Part shown: one piece after another, positions 9,054-17,684 of the stretch
Layout of the letters: each line of letters opens with the position of its first letter
Numbering within the stretch: position 1 is the stretch's first letter
DNA from: Chryseobacterium vaccae
GTDB taxonomy: Bacteria > Bacteroidota > Bacteroidia > Flavobacteriales > Weeksellaceae
Length of the DNA stretch: 64,000 bases
Assembly: GCF_009602705.1 (NCBI RefSeq)
Contig: NZ_VSWH01000001.1
Coordinates: 4,327,001 to 4,391,000 of the forward strand
Direction: 5' to 3'
Program-made: the position numbers and the translations under genes
The notes under the pieces: generated by a model
Database searches by the model: none
The model's input: only the letters and a program-made list of their open reading frames with translations
Told to the model about the DNA's origin: nothing

Positions 9054-9992
9054 ATGAAAAAATATATTAGCAGTCTTTTAGTACTAGTTTCGGGATTTGC
9101 TTTTTCCCAGACTATTCTGAACGCTTCTTCTCCTGAGGAATTTAGACAGATGAGAGCTGAATCTATGAGAAAAGCAGGGGATACTGTTATCAGTAATAAA
9201 GTGAAACCACTGGAATATGGATTCGTAGATGATAAAGACATCATGAAAAGTATGTTCGTTTGGGAGATCATTGATATGAATGATAAGATCAACCAACCTT
9301 TCTACTATGACAATCCGGATGGTCTTCTTTCTTCCTCTACAAGATCTATATATCAGCTTTTGTTAGATGGGGCACTTAACGGAACCATCAAGGAAGTATA
9401 TGATGATGATAATTTTGTAACCAGACTTACTCCAGAAGCTATTCAAAAGAGATTGGAAAGTGTAAGATTGGATGAAGAAGCTATCGATATTCTTAACTCC
9501 GGAAGAGCATTAACAGAGGAAGAGAAGAAGAGATTAACAGATATCATCAGAACAACGACGGATAAAGTTAAAGTTCTTAAGATAATGGGTATGTGGTTCA
9601 TCGATAAGAGAGACGGACAAATGAAGTACAGACCTCTAGGTCTTGCAGCTATGGGACCGGATCCATCTTCTGTAGGAAGAATTGGTCCTGATGGCCAGCC
9701 TCTTGCAGGAGGAGATGATCTTGTAGACCTGTTCTGGATCTATTATCCGAATGCACGTGAAATTCTTGCGAATAACTATGTGTATAACAGAAAGAACTCT
9801 TCTGCAGACCTGTCTTTCGATGATATTATCAATGCAAGAAGATTCTCTTCAGTTATTTATAAGTCATCAAGCGGTCTAGGAGACGGTAAAATCAAAGATT
9901 ATATTCCTAGAGATGCTGATGATCAGCTGGAAGAAAGCGAGAGAATTAAATCGCAGATTCTTGAAATGGAAAATGAAATGTGGAATTACTAA
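9054..9992 (+). CDS. gldN: T9SS ring protein GldN
   Basis: GldN is a secreted periplasmic partner of GldK in the T9SS ring. The 312-residue product has a cleavable signal peptide (MKKYISSLLVLVSGFAFSQ) and the family segments KPLEYGFVDDKDIMKSMFVW, INQPFYY and GMWFIDKRDGQMKYRPLGL. It ends with a Glu/Arg-rich helix. It starts 22 bases after gldM and is followed by a strong terminator, so it closes the operon. Some relatives carry a gldN/gldO duplication; only one copy is here. Confidence 0.95.
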   Translation: MKKYISSLLVLVSGFAFSQTILNASSPEEFRQMRAESMRKAGDTVISNKVKPLEYGFVDDKDIMKSMFVWEIIDMNDKINQPFYYDNPDGLLSSSTRSIYQLLLDGALNGTIKEVYDDDNFVTRLTPEAIQKRLESVRLDEEAIDILNSGRALTEEEKKRLTDIIRTTTDKVKVLKIMGMWFIDKRDGQMKYRPLGLAAMGPDPSSVGRIGPDGQPLAGGDDLVDLFWIYYPNAREILANNYVYNRKNSSADLSFDDIINARRFSSVIYKSSSGLGDGKIKDYIPRDADDQLEESERIKSQILEMENEMWNY

Positions 9993-10012
9993 ATTTCACT
10001 TGATATTTATAG

Positions 10013-10043
10013 AAAACCTGAGTACTTTTACTCAGGTTTTTTT
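10013..10043 (+). terminator. rho-independent terminator after gldN
   Basis: An 11-bp perfect stem (AAAACCTGAGT with its complement) and a 6-base loop run into a T tract. It ends 3 bases before the next ATG (10047), so the oxidoreductase gene has almost no independent leader. Confidence 0.85.
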
Positions 10044-10046
10044 ATT

Positions 10047-11081
10047 ATGAAGAATGTAGATTATATTATTGTCGGAGACGGCTATGCCGGGCTTTTCTTT
10101 GCCCATCAGCTTATAAAGAATAACAAATCCTTTGTCATCTATTCTGACGGCAGGAAAAGCGCTTCCCAGGTTTCTGCAGGGATTATCAATCCGGTAGTCC
10201 TGAAAAAATTTACGATTTTCTGGAAAGCCCAGGAGCAGATTGATTTTCTAAAGGTTACTCTTGATGAAATTAAATCATATACAGATAGAAATTATCTGAT
10301 CAGTGCACCTATCCACAGAATCTTTCATGACGAAAACGAGCAGAAACTCTGGTTGAAAAAATCAGAAAATGAAGATCTTTCTGATTTTCTTGATAAAAAT
10401 TTCGATCGTTTAGAGGGGGTAAAAAATGATTTTAAGACAGGAAAGGTTAATCAGTCTGCCAGACTTGAAGTAAGTGGTTTTTTTGCAGGTCTATTCAGTT
10501 ATTTCAAAAAAAATAGTCAGATTGAAGAAGGAAAGTTCGATTATGGGAAATTAGATGTTCAAAATTCATCTTACAAAGAATATCAGTTTAAAAATGTTGT
10601 GTTCTGTGAAGGAATGGGAGTTAAAGAGAATCCTTATTTTTCTGATATTGAAGTCAACCCTAATAAAGGACATCATATAAAAGTAAAACTCTCTGAACCT
10701 TTATCCGGAAATAATACAATTAAAAAGAAACACTTCCTCTTTCCAACAGACAATGGATTATATTTTTACGGAGGAACCTATGACAGAGAACAGCTTCATC
10801 ACCATATAGACGATTCAGCAGTGGAACAGCTTGTCAATGGTCTCTCTGAAATCTATCCTTATGACTTTGAAGTAAAAGAAGTAAACTTTGGCTTTCGGCC
10901 AACAGTAAAAGATCGCAGACCTATTATCGGAAGACATAAAGAATATAAAAATCTCTATGTCTTCAATGGGTTGGGAGCAAGAGGAATTCTGAATGGATGC
11001 TATTTTTCCCGTAGTCTGTACCGCTTCATAGAAGAAAACATACCCCTGCATGAAGAAGTTTCCTTAAACAGATTCAAATAA
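10047..11081 (+). CDS. FAD-dependent oxidoreductase, DAO family
   Basis: The 344-residue protein starts with a Rossmann FAD-binding motif (DYIIVGDGYAGLFFAHQL; a GxGxxG variant, residues 5-20) and contains the DAO-type ASQVSAGIINPVV segment that lines the flavin. The C-terminal region has GFRPTVKDRRPIIGRH and the second flavin contact GLGARGILNG, as in glycine oxidase/D-amino-acid oxidase-like enzymes. The substrate cannot be told from sequence. There is no signal peptide, so it is probably cytoplasmic. It begins right at the end of the gldN terminator and may depend on read-through or a promoter inside gldN. Confidence 0.8.
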   Translation: MKNVDYIIVGDGYAGLFFAHQLIKNNKSFVIYSDGRKSASQVSAGIINPVVLKKFTIFWKAQEQIDFLKVTLDEIKSYTDRNYLISAPIHRIFHDENEQKLWLKKSENEDLSDFLDKNFDRLEGVKNDFKTGKVNQSARLEVSGFFAGLFSYFKKNSQIEEGKFDYGKLDVQNSSYKEYQFKNVVFCEGMGVKENPYFSDIEVNPNKGHHIKVKLSEPLSGNNTIKKKHFLFPTDNGLYFYGGTYDREQLHHHIDDSAVEQLVNGLSEIYPYDFEVKEVNFGFRPTVKDRRPIIGRHKEYKNLYVFNGLGARGILNGCYFSRSLYRFIEENIPLHEEVSLNRFK

Positions 11082-11108
11082 ATAAATCATTATCCAATAC
11101 ATAATCCC

Positions 11109-11366
11109 ATGAATGAAAATATTCTCGGAATAGCAGCCGGCATTCTTACCTCCGTTTCTATGATCCCTCAACTGATAAAAGTAATCAGGGAAAAGGATGT
11201 GAAAGATATTTCTTTGGTAATGCTTTTGATCCTCATTTCAGGCCTTTCATTATGGGTATGGTACGGTATTAAGAAAGATGAGCTGCCTATTATTTTGTCG
11301 AACTCATTTGCCGTGCTGGTGAATATAAGTCTCTTAATTTGTTTTGTGATCTACAAAAAAAGATGA
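11109..11366 (+). CDS. SemiSWEET-type sugar transporter (PQ-loop, 85 aa)
   Basis: Three predicted membrane helices and the proline-glutamine signature (SVSMIPQLIKVIREKDVKDI, residues 16-35) identify the MtN3/SemiSWEET family, three-helix proteins that dimerise to form a sugar uniporter. LWVWYGI in helix 2 and NSFAVLVNISLL in helix 3 also fit. It lies 27 bases downstream of the oxidoreductase and is probably co-transcribed. The substrate is not predictable. Confidence 0.85.
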   Translation: MNENILGIAAGILTSVSMIPQLIKVIREKDVKDISLVMLLILISGLSLWVWYGIKKDELPIILSNSFAVLVNISLLICFVIYKKR

Positions 11367-11380
11367 GTTTTGGTATAACA

Positions 11381-11410
11381 GCAGCGGCGGGCTATTCGGC
11401 CCGCCGCTGC
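11381..11410. terminator. strong GC-rich hairpin between convergent genes
   Basis: A perfect 12-bp stem (GCAGCGGCGGGC and its complement) with a 6-base loop sits between the SemiSWEET stop and the convergent META-domain gene. It can stop transcription from both sides, although the T tracts beside it are short. Confidence 0.75.
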
Positions 11411-11433
11411 TATTAATAATATATTTTTATCAA

Positions 11434-11862
11434 TTACTGAAGCGTAAACTTGGCTAAAGGAGCCATTCTTGCCTTATTTAAAGTCAGAGTATTTCCGTTA
11501 ACAGAATAATTATCTGCAGCAAGTACCGCTTTTGTAAACTGGTTTTCAATCTCCAGATCTTCACAAGCCATCATTGTAGACATTCCCTGGTTGAATTTGA
11601 TTCTCATTGCTTCAGGTTTAATTTCAAAAGTACCTCCAAATCCATTACATCCGGCGTGTCCTTCATATCTCATTCCTTCTGTGTTAAGTTTGAAATAAGG
11701 ATTGTTTTTCGGATTTTTAAGTTTAATGGGCTGTCCGTTAAGCTCAGTTAGCTTCCATGTTTTTCCAGTGATATCAGTGCTTTTTTGAACTGAGGGAGTT
11801 TTGCATGAAATAAGGAATGCAAATAAAAATACTGTGGATAAATAGTAAAATAAATTTTTCAT
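11434..11862 (-). CDS. META domain (HslJ-like) lipoprotein
   Basis: The 142-residue product has a lipoprotein signal peptide ending FLISC (Cys20), then one META domain: GKTWKLTELNGQPI (residues 33-46), the GHAGCNGFGGTFEI core and MACEDLEIENQFTKAV. HslJ-type META proteins are linked in enterobacteria to heat or novobiocin tolerance, but no biochemical role is established. It is transcribed together with, or just after, the MliC-like gene 42 bases upstream. Confidence 0.85.
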   Translation of the reverse strand: MKNLFYYLSTVFLFAFLISCKTPSVQKSTDITGKTWKLTELNGQPIKLKNPKNNPYFKLNTEGMRYEGHAGCNGFGGTFEIKPEAMRIKFNQGMSTMMACEDLEIENQFTKAVLAADNYSVNGNTLTLNKARMAPLAKFTLQ

Positions 11863-11904
11863 AATAATTGAGATTTTGATTAAATGTAATGGAGCTGCCT
11901 TATT

Positions 11905-12294
11905 TTAGTAAGAAGCCATTTTTGTAGATCCTGAGCCTTTAGTGTCACGTTTAGCGTGGAATAACACCATATCTACATTTTTCTTTAAAAAAGTGATGTT
12001 TCCTTTAATGTCAGAATATTGATATTCTTCATTAGAGGCCGTATATTCAGGCAGTGCATCGCTTTTTTTCAGATTATACGTTTTTCCGTTCAGATGAACA
12101 ATGGCCGTATTTTTTGTATTGTTTACAGTGACTTCTATTGTTTCGCCATAGCTGTCGGTGAAAACATTTTTAGATACTTCATCTTTGTTTTCCGGAACAG
12201 CTGTAACTGTTTCAGTTTCTTTAGCAGGATGTTTACACGCTGTTGAGGAAAAGAATGCCAGCCCTATAAAGACTGTTGTTACTAATTTTTTCAT
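11905..12294 (-). CDS. small lipoprotein, possibly MliC-like
   Basis: A 129-residue protein with a signal peptide and lipobox (STAC, Cys20). The remainder (FTDSYGETIEVTVNN, then AIVHLNGKTYNLKK and YTASNEEYQY) has the strand order and the NGKTYxL core of the MliC/PliC family, lipoproteins that inhibit C-type lysozyme. The match is by pattern only. The usual MliC disulfide cysteines are not evident, so the inhibitor role is uncertain. Confidence 0.5.
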   Translation of the reverse strand: MKKLVTTVFIGLAFFSSTACKHPAKETETVTAVPENKDEVSKNVFTDSYGETIEVTVNNTKNTAIVHLNGKTYNLKKSDALPEYTASNEEYQYSDIKGNITFLKKNVDMVLFHAKRDTKGSGSTKMASY

Positions 12295-12811
12295 AGTGAT
12301 AAGTGATTTTAAAGTGTTGCATGAAATTATGATATTAATATTATATAAAATTACAAATATTATTAATAATTATATGTTAATTTTACATAAATTAATTATA
12401 TTTTTTTATTTAAAAAACAGTGTGATTTCTTTTAAAGTACTTTCTTTAGGCTTTTGAACGGGAAGAATTAAAGAATAAATCAAAAGGAAATACCCGGATT
12501 TTCAGACCTGATTTAAGAATAAAAACATATATTTTTTATCATTTCTCTGTGTTGTTTTAGCGTGGTGCAAAAGTATTAAAAATTACAACATGCTGATACA
12601 TAGATTGAAGTGATTTAAATCATACCGGGATGAGATATTTGAATTCAATTTAAACTATATTTTCAATAAAACATTTCTATCAAAGAGATGGTAAAGCAAT
12701 AATGGTTAATCATTTTATCTGAAGAATAAGAAAATAATTATAAAATCCCATGATTCCTTTATTCAGCTTATTTAAAGGAGCGTTAAATTTTGTTAATCTG
12801 CTATGAGGATA
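12295..12811. other. 517-base AT-rich intergenic region
   Basis: No convincing gene is seen on either strand; the open frames here have no recognisable start or composition. It should hold the promoter of the minus-strand lipoprotein pair. A perfect 12-base palindrome, TGATTTAAATCA (12611-12622), resembles a CRP/FNR-type half-site pair (TGAT-N4-ATCA) and could be an operator, but nothing else supports that. Confidence 0.4.
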
Positions 12812-12833
12812 TACATTTCTAAATGTACATTTG
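12812..12833 (+). promoter_or_regulatory. promoter -7 element overlapping a palindrome
   Basis: TACATTTG (12826-12833) matches TAnnTTTG and ends 10 bases before the ATG at 12844. It overlaps the inverted repeat TACATTT-CT-AAATGTA (12812-12827), the expected place for a repressor operator. This layout also argues against the upstream in-frame ATG at 12823, which lies inside the promoter. Confidence 0.5.
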
Positions 12834-12843
12834 CGACTTCAAA

Positions 12844-13233
12844 ATGAGAAACCTTATAATATATTTTTTGACCGGCCTTTTCCTACTTTTTGTAGTAGAA
12901 AGCCGTCTGAATGTCAAAACACTTCGGAATGACTATTCCGGACACGTTTCTCATCATATGCCCAAAAGAGCCAACCGCCTGAACCAGACTTACGAAAAGC
13001 TTACCGTTCAGCAGATGGCAGACAGCGTAGACAATTCCACATTAGAACTTTATGAAGATGATTTTCATCTCTCTGACACTTTTCAGGCCATTGTTGTTCT
13101 TGCCGGAGTTTTTAACCTCGTTTACATTTTTGGATTAAGGTCCTTTAAAAGCAAAAAACCTGATATTCATGGTTTTATTTCGCTGTTTTCCCATGTAAAA
13201 AAATTCATTCTGATCCGTTCTATCAGAATTTAA
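12844..13233 (+). CDS. small two-helix membrane protein upstream of the RND pump
   Basis: 129 residues from the ATG at 12844, chosen because the in-frame ATG at 12823 lies within the promoter. I do not recognise the family. Two hydrophobic helices (about residues 3-19, IIYFLTGLFLLFVV, and 81-98, AIVVLAGVFNLVYIFGL) flank a polar, His/Arg-containing loop (HHMPKRANRLNQTYEKL). The C-terminal tail is basic (KSKK, KKFILIRSIRI). It lies 150 bases before the efflux adaptor in the same direction. A small accessory subunit or regulator of the pump is possible but only inferred from position. Confidence 0.55.
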   Translation: MRNLIIYFLTGLFLLFVVESRLNVKTLRNDYSGHVSHHMPKRANRLNQTYEKLTVQQMADSVDNSTLELYEDDFHLSDTFQAIVVLAGVFNLVYIFGLRSFKSKKPDIHGFISLFSHVKKFILIRSIRI

Positions 13234-13383
13234 AAATTTATTTCTTTTTAATTTGTTTTCTGTTCTTATTACGGACAGGAGACAGACTGCGTTGTGTATG
13301 CCGGTAATCATCACACCGTAGAAACCCCTATTACCTTTTTATTTCCATTCAAAACATTAACGAATTTATATAACTCTAGAATT

Positions 13384-14469
13384 ATGATGAAAAGAGTTGC
13401 CTCAGGCATTGCGCTTTGTACCCTTTTGTTGGCAGTAAGCTGCGGTCACAAAAAGGAAGAAAAGGAAGAAGCTGCAGTTTATCCAGTTACCAGTCCTGTA
13501 AGAATGGATACCGTGATCAATAAAGAATATGTAGCCCAGATCCAATCCGTAAAAAACATTGAAATCCGCGCACAGGAAAAAGGATTTCTCGAAAAAATTT
13601 ATGTAGATGAGGGACAGTATGTACAGGCCGGCCAGACCCTGTTCAGAATTATGCCTCAGCTATACCAGGCAGAGCTGTTAAAAGCGAAAGCAGAAGTAGA
13701 GCAGGCCTCTATTGAACTTAAAAATGCAAGTACGCTGGCCAATAACAATATTGTTTCCAAGAATGAAAGGGCAATGGCTAAAGCTAAGCTGGATGCAGCG
13801 AATGCTGAAATGAAATTAGCTCAGATTCACTTATCATTTACCGATATTAAAGCTCCGTTTTCAGGGGTGATTAACAGAATTCCTTTAAAACTGGGGAGTC
13901 TTGTAGATGAAGGAGATTTGTTAACTTCTTTATCAGACAATACAAGTGTTTACAGTTACTTCAATGTTTCAGAACCAGAATATCTGAGCTATCAGACGCA
14001 TGCGGCTGATAGAGGAAGTAACCAGGTATCATTAATTATGGCCAATGGAGAAACACTGCCTCAAAAAGGAGAGATTCAGACTATTGAGGGTGAATTTGAC
14101 AACGAAACCGGAAATATTGCCTTCAGAGCAAAATTCCCGAATCCGGATAAACTCCTGAGAAACGGAGAAACAGGGAAGGTACAGATGACGCTTCCGGTAC
14201 ATAATGCATTAATTATCCCACAGAAAGCAACCTATGAAATCCAGGATCAGAAATATGTATTTGTGATCGATAAAAACGGAACTGCGAAATCCAGAAACAT
14301 AAAAGTAGCTTATGAATTGCCAGATCTTTATGTAGTGGGTTCAGGGCTTTCGGTAGGAGACAAAATATTATTGGAAGGCGTACAGAAAGTAAAAGACGAT
14401 CAAAAGATAAAAATAAAATTCCAGGATCCTAAAAAAGTTCTTCAGTCATTGAAATTAAAAGCAGAGTAG
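13384..14469 (+). CDS. RND efflux periplasmic adaptor (MFP) lipoprotein
   Basis: The adaptor links the inner-membrane RND pump to the outer-membrane channel. The frame is open from 13294, but the ATG at 13384 is preferred because it gives a clean lipoprotein signal (MMKRVASGIALCTLLLAVSC, Cys20) and 361 residues, the usual size. Visible parts are the lipoyl half-motif (IEIRAQEKGFLEKIYVDEG), the coiled-coil hairpin (LYQAELLKAKAEVEQASIE), the second lipoyl half (IKAPFSGVINRIPLKLGSLV) and beta-barrel and membrane-proximal domains (LRNGETGKVQM, ALIIPQKATYE). It starts the three-gene pump operon; the permease begins 23 bases downstream. Confidence 0.93.
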   Translation: MMKRVASGIALCTLLLAVSCGHKKEEKEEAAVYPVTSPVRMDTVINKEYVAQIQSVKNIEIRAQEKGFLEKIYVDEGQYVQAGQTLFRIMPQLYQAELLKAKAEVEQASIELKNASTLANNNIVSKNERAMAKAKLDAANAEMKLAQIHLSFTDIKAPFSGVINRIPLKLGSLVDEGDLLTSLSDNTSVYSYFNVSEPEYLSYQTHAADRGSNQVSLIMANGETLPQKGEIQTIEGEFDNETGNIAFRAKFPNPDKLLRNGETGKVQMTLPVHNALIIPQKATYEIQDQKYVFVIDKNGTAKSRNIKVAYELPDLYVVGSGLSVGDKILLEGVQKVKDDQKIKIKFQDPKKVLQSLKLKAE

Positions 14470-14492
14470 TTTACGCCTAATAAAAAAACAGT

Positions 14493-17400
14493 ATGTTTAA
14501 GAAATTCATCCGCAGACCTGTTCTGTCTATCGTAATCTCTTTGATTATCGTATTTATGGGAATTTTGTCATTGGTAAAACTTCCGGTGACCCAGTTCCCT
14601 TCTATTTCTCCGCCTAAAGTAAATATTACGGCAGAATATCCCGGAGCCAACAACGAATTATTGATCAAATCCGTGGTTATTCCCCTCGAAAGAGGATTGA
14701 ATGGAGTACCGGGTATGAAATATATGACCTCCGATGCCGGAAATGACGGGGAAGCTTCCATTCAGGTGGTATTCGATCTTGGAACGGATCCCAATGTTGC
14801 TGCAGTAAATGTTCAGAACCGTGTATCCTCGGTGGTGAATAAACTTCCGCCGCTGGTAGTACGTGAAGGGGTAAAAATTACCCGTGAAGAACCCAATATG
14901 CTAATGTACATCAACCTGTACAGTGACGATCCAAAAGCTGACCAGAAATTCCTGTTCAATTATGCCGATATCAACGTAATGTCCGAATTGAGAAGGGTAA
15001 GCGGAGTAGGATTCGCCGATATTCTCGGAACCCGTGAATATGCCATGCGTATCTGGTTGAAACCAGACAGGCTTACCGCTTATAATATCTCGGCAGACGA
15101 AGTAATGGAAGCCCTGAATCAGCAGAGTCTTGAAGCTTCTCCGGGAAAAACAGGAGAAAGTTCCGGTAAACGCTCACAATCATTTGAGTACATCCTGAAA
15201 TATCCGGGACGTTTTAATAATGAAAAAGACTACGGAAATATCATCTTGAAAGCAAAATCAGCCGGAGAATTTGTAAGGCTGAAAGATGTTGCTGATATTG
15301 AATTCGGAAGTTCAATGTATGATATCTATTCCACATTGAACGGAAAACCTTCAGCAGCGATTACTGTAAAGCAGTCATACGGTTCCAATGCAAGTGACGT
15401 TATCAAAAATGTGAAAACTTTAATGGCAGACCTTGAGAAAAATACGTTCCCGAAAGGTATGCATTATGATATCAGTTATGACGTTTCCAGATTCTTGGAT
15501 GCTTCCATGGAAAAAGTAATTCATACTTTATTTGAAGCCTTTATCCTTGTGGCTATCGTTGTATTCCTGTTCCTTGGGGATTGGCGTTCAACGTTAATTC
15601 CTGCTTTGGCGGTTCCGGTTTCATTGGTAGGAACATTTGCTGTAATGTCTGCATTCGGAATTACTCTGAATATGATCTCGCTCTTTGCCCTGGTAATGGC
15701 AATCGGGGTTGTAGTAGATGATGCAATTGTAGTGATTGAAGCGGTTCACGCCAAAATGGAGGAAAAACATCTTTCCCCTTTGAAAGCCACAGAAGAAGCA
15801 ATGCATGAGATTAGTGGAGCCATTATTGCGATTACGCTGGTAATGGCATCCGTATTCATTCCGATCGCCTTTATGTCTGGTCCGGTAGGAGTGTTTTACC
15901 GTCAGTTCTCTATTACAATGGCTTCAGCAATTATCCTTTCCGGAGTGGTCGCATTAACGCTGACACCAGCACTTTGCGCCCTGATCCTGAAAAATAACCA
16001 CGGAAAAGCCAAGAAGAGAACACCTGTTACTATTTTCCTGGATAAATTCAATAATCTGTTTACAAAAGGAGCCGGGAAATACGAAAAATTACTGAACAAA
16101 ACAGTAACGAAAAAAGCATTTACCCTTCCGTTATTGCTGGCATTTTGCGCCTGTACCTTCTTCCTGAGTAATTCCCTTCCTTCCGGATTTATTCCTGCAG
16201 AAGACCAGGGAATGATTTATGCGATTATCCAGACGCCGCCGGGATCTACACTGGAAAGAACCAATCAGATTGCAAAAGAACTGCTTCGGGAATCTGAAGA
16301 TATTGACGGGGTGCAGTCTGTTTCCTCACTGGCAGGATATGAAATTCTGACAGAAGGTACCGGGTCCAACTCAGGAACCTGTCTGATCAACCTCAAAAGC
16401 TGGGAGGAACGTAAAGAATCTGCCGCTGAAATTATTGAAAAGCTAGAAGAGAAGGCCAAAAATATTCCGGGAGCCAATATTGAATTCTTCCAGCCGCCTT
16501 CCATTCCGGGATATGGTGCCGCAGGAGGTTTTGAACTTCGTTTGCTGGATAAAGCCGGAAGCGGTGATTACCATAAGATGGAACAGGTGAGCAACGACTT
16601 CGTAAAAGAATTAAAGAAACGTCCCGAACTGGGATCTGCATTTACCTTCTATTCTGCGAGTTTCCCACAATATATGCTTAAAGTGGATAATGATCTTGCC
16701 GAACAGAAAGGCGTTACCATTGATAATGCGATGGGTAACCTGTCTACTCTCATCGGATCAAATTACGAGACCAGTTTCATTCGCTTTGACCGTCCTTACA
16801 AGGTAATCGTACAGGCTGGGCCACAATACCGGGCACTTCCGACTGACCTTCTGAAGCTGTATGTGAAAAATGATAAAGAACAGATGGTTCCGTATTCCGA
16901 TTTTATGAAACTTGAAAAAGTATATGGACTTTCTGAGATTACAAGACATAATATGTATAACTCTGCAGAAGTGAGTGGAACTCCGGCGCCGGGATACAGC
17001 AGCGGACAGGCCATCAAAGCCATTCAGGAAGTCGCTGATAAAACGCTTCCTAGAGGCTTCGGGATTGACTGGGCTGGTATTTCTAAAGACGAGGTGAGCA
17101 GAGGAAATGAAGCCGTATTCATCTTCCTGGTATGTTTAGGATTTGTTTATCTCATCCTTTCAGCACAATATGAAAGTTTTATCCTTCCGCTTCCGGTAAT
17201 TCTATCACTTCCTACCGGTATTTTTGGGGCATTTTTATGTCTGAAATTATTAGGGTTGGAAAATAATATCTACGCGCAGGTTGCAATGGTCATGCTGATT
17301 GGGCTGCTGGGTAAAAATGCAGTACTGATCGTGGAATTTGCGGTTCAGAAGAAAGCTGAAGAAGGAATTCCTGTAGTGAAGGCAGCCATTGAAGGAGCAG

Positions 17401-17684
17401 CCATCCGTTTCCGTCCTATTCTGATGACTTCATTTGCCTTTATAGCCGGGCTTATTCCGCTGGTAATGGCTACAGGTCCGGGAGCCGTAGGAAACAGAAC
17501 GATTGGTACCGCTGCAGCGGGAGGTATGCTTATAGGAACTGTTTTCGGGCTGATGATCATTCCGGGACTGTATTATATCTTCGGAACTATTGCAGAGAAA
17601 TCAAGACTGGCCAGATATGAAGAAGAAAACCCATTAACAGAACAAACCGAACCTTACGAACACGATGGAAAATTTGAAGATTAA
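14493..17684 (+). CDS. RND multidrug efflux permease (HAE1/AcrB type)
   Basis: A 1063-residue proton-driven trimeric exporter of the inner membrane. It has the usual 12-helix plan in two repeats: helix 1 (SIVISLIIVFMGILSLVKLP), the porter domain beginning QFPSISPPKVNITAEYPGA, helices 2-6 with the proton-relay motif GVVVDDAIVVIEAV (the DD pair in helix 4), and helices 8-12 with LLGKNAVLIVEFA and a GPGAVGNRTIGTA region. Its length and motifs match AcrB/MexB-type drug pumps, so hydrophobic compounds are the likely substrates. Its end overlaps the start of the outer-membrane channel gene by 20 bases, showing translational coupling. Confidence 0.95.
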   Translation: MFKKFIRRPVLSIVISLIIVFMGILSLVKLPVTQFPSISPPKVNITAEYPGANNELLIKSVVIPLERGLNGVPGMKYMTSDAGNDGEASIQVVFDLGTDPNVAAVNVQNRVSSVVNKLPPLVVREGVKITREEPNMLMYINLYSDDPKADQKFLFNYADINVMSELRRVSGVGFADILGTREYAMRIWLKPDRLTAYNISADEVMEALNQQSLEASPGKTGESSGKRSQSFEYILKYPGRFNNEKDYGNIILKAKSAGEFVRLKDVADIEFGSSMYDIYSTLNGKPSAAITVKQSYGSNASDVIKNVKTLMADLEKNTFPKGMHYDISYDVSRFLDASMEKVIHTLFEAFILVAIVVFLFLGDWRSTLIPALAVPVSLVGTFAVMSAFGITLNMISLFALVMAIGVVVDDAIVVIEAVHAKMEEKHLSPLKATEEAMHEISGAIIAITLVMASVFIPIAFMSGPVGVFYRQFSITMASAIILSGVVALTLTPALCALILKNNHGKAKKRTPVTIFLDKFNNLFTKGAGKYEKLLNKTVTKKAFTLPLLLAFCACTFFLSNSLPSGFIPAEDQGMIYAIIQTPPGSTLERTNQIAKELLRESEDIDGVQSVSSLAGYEILTEGTGSNSGTCLINLKSWEERKESAAEIIEKLEEKAKNIPGANIEFFQPPSIPGYGAAGGFELRLLDKAGSGDYHKMEQVSNDFVKELKKRPELGSAFTFYSASFPQYMLKVDNDLAEQKGVTIDNAMGNLSTLIGSNYETSFIRFDRPYKVIVQAGPQYRALPTDLLKLYVKNDKEQMVPYSDFMKLEKVYGLSEITRHNMYNSAEVSGTPAPGYSSGQAIKAIQEVADKTLPRGFGIDWAGISKDEVSRGNEAVFIFLVCLGFVYLILSAQYESFILPLPVILSLPTGIFGAFLCLKLLGLENNIYAQVAMVMLIGLLGKNAVLIVEFAVQKKAEEGIPVVKAAIEGAAIRFRPILMTSFAFIAGLIPLVMATGPGAVGNRTIGTAAAGGMLIGTVFGLMIIPGLYYIFGTIAEKSRLARYEEENPLTEQTEPYEHDGKFED

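Noticed and set aside
12158..12457. Plus-strand 99-codon open frame
   Set aside because: The first part is antisense to the MliC-like lipoprotein and the rest is AT-rich intergenic sequence.
13294..13383. Longer start for the RND adaptor
   Set aside because: The lipoprotein signal begins at 13384; the preceding 30 codons would bury it.
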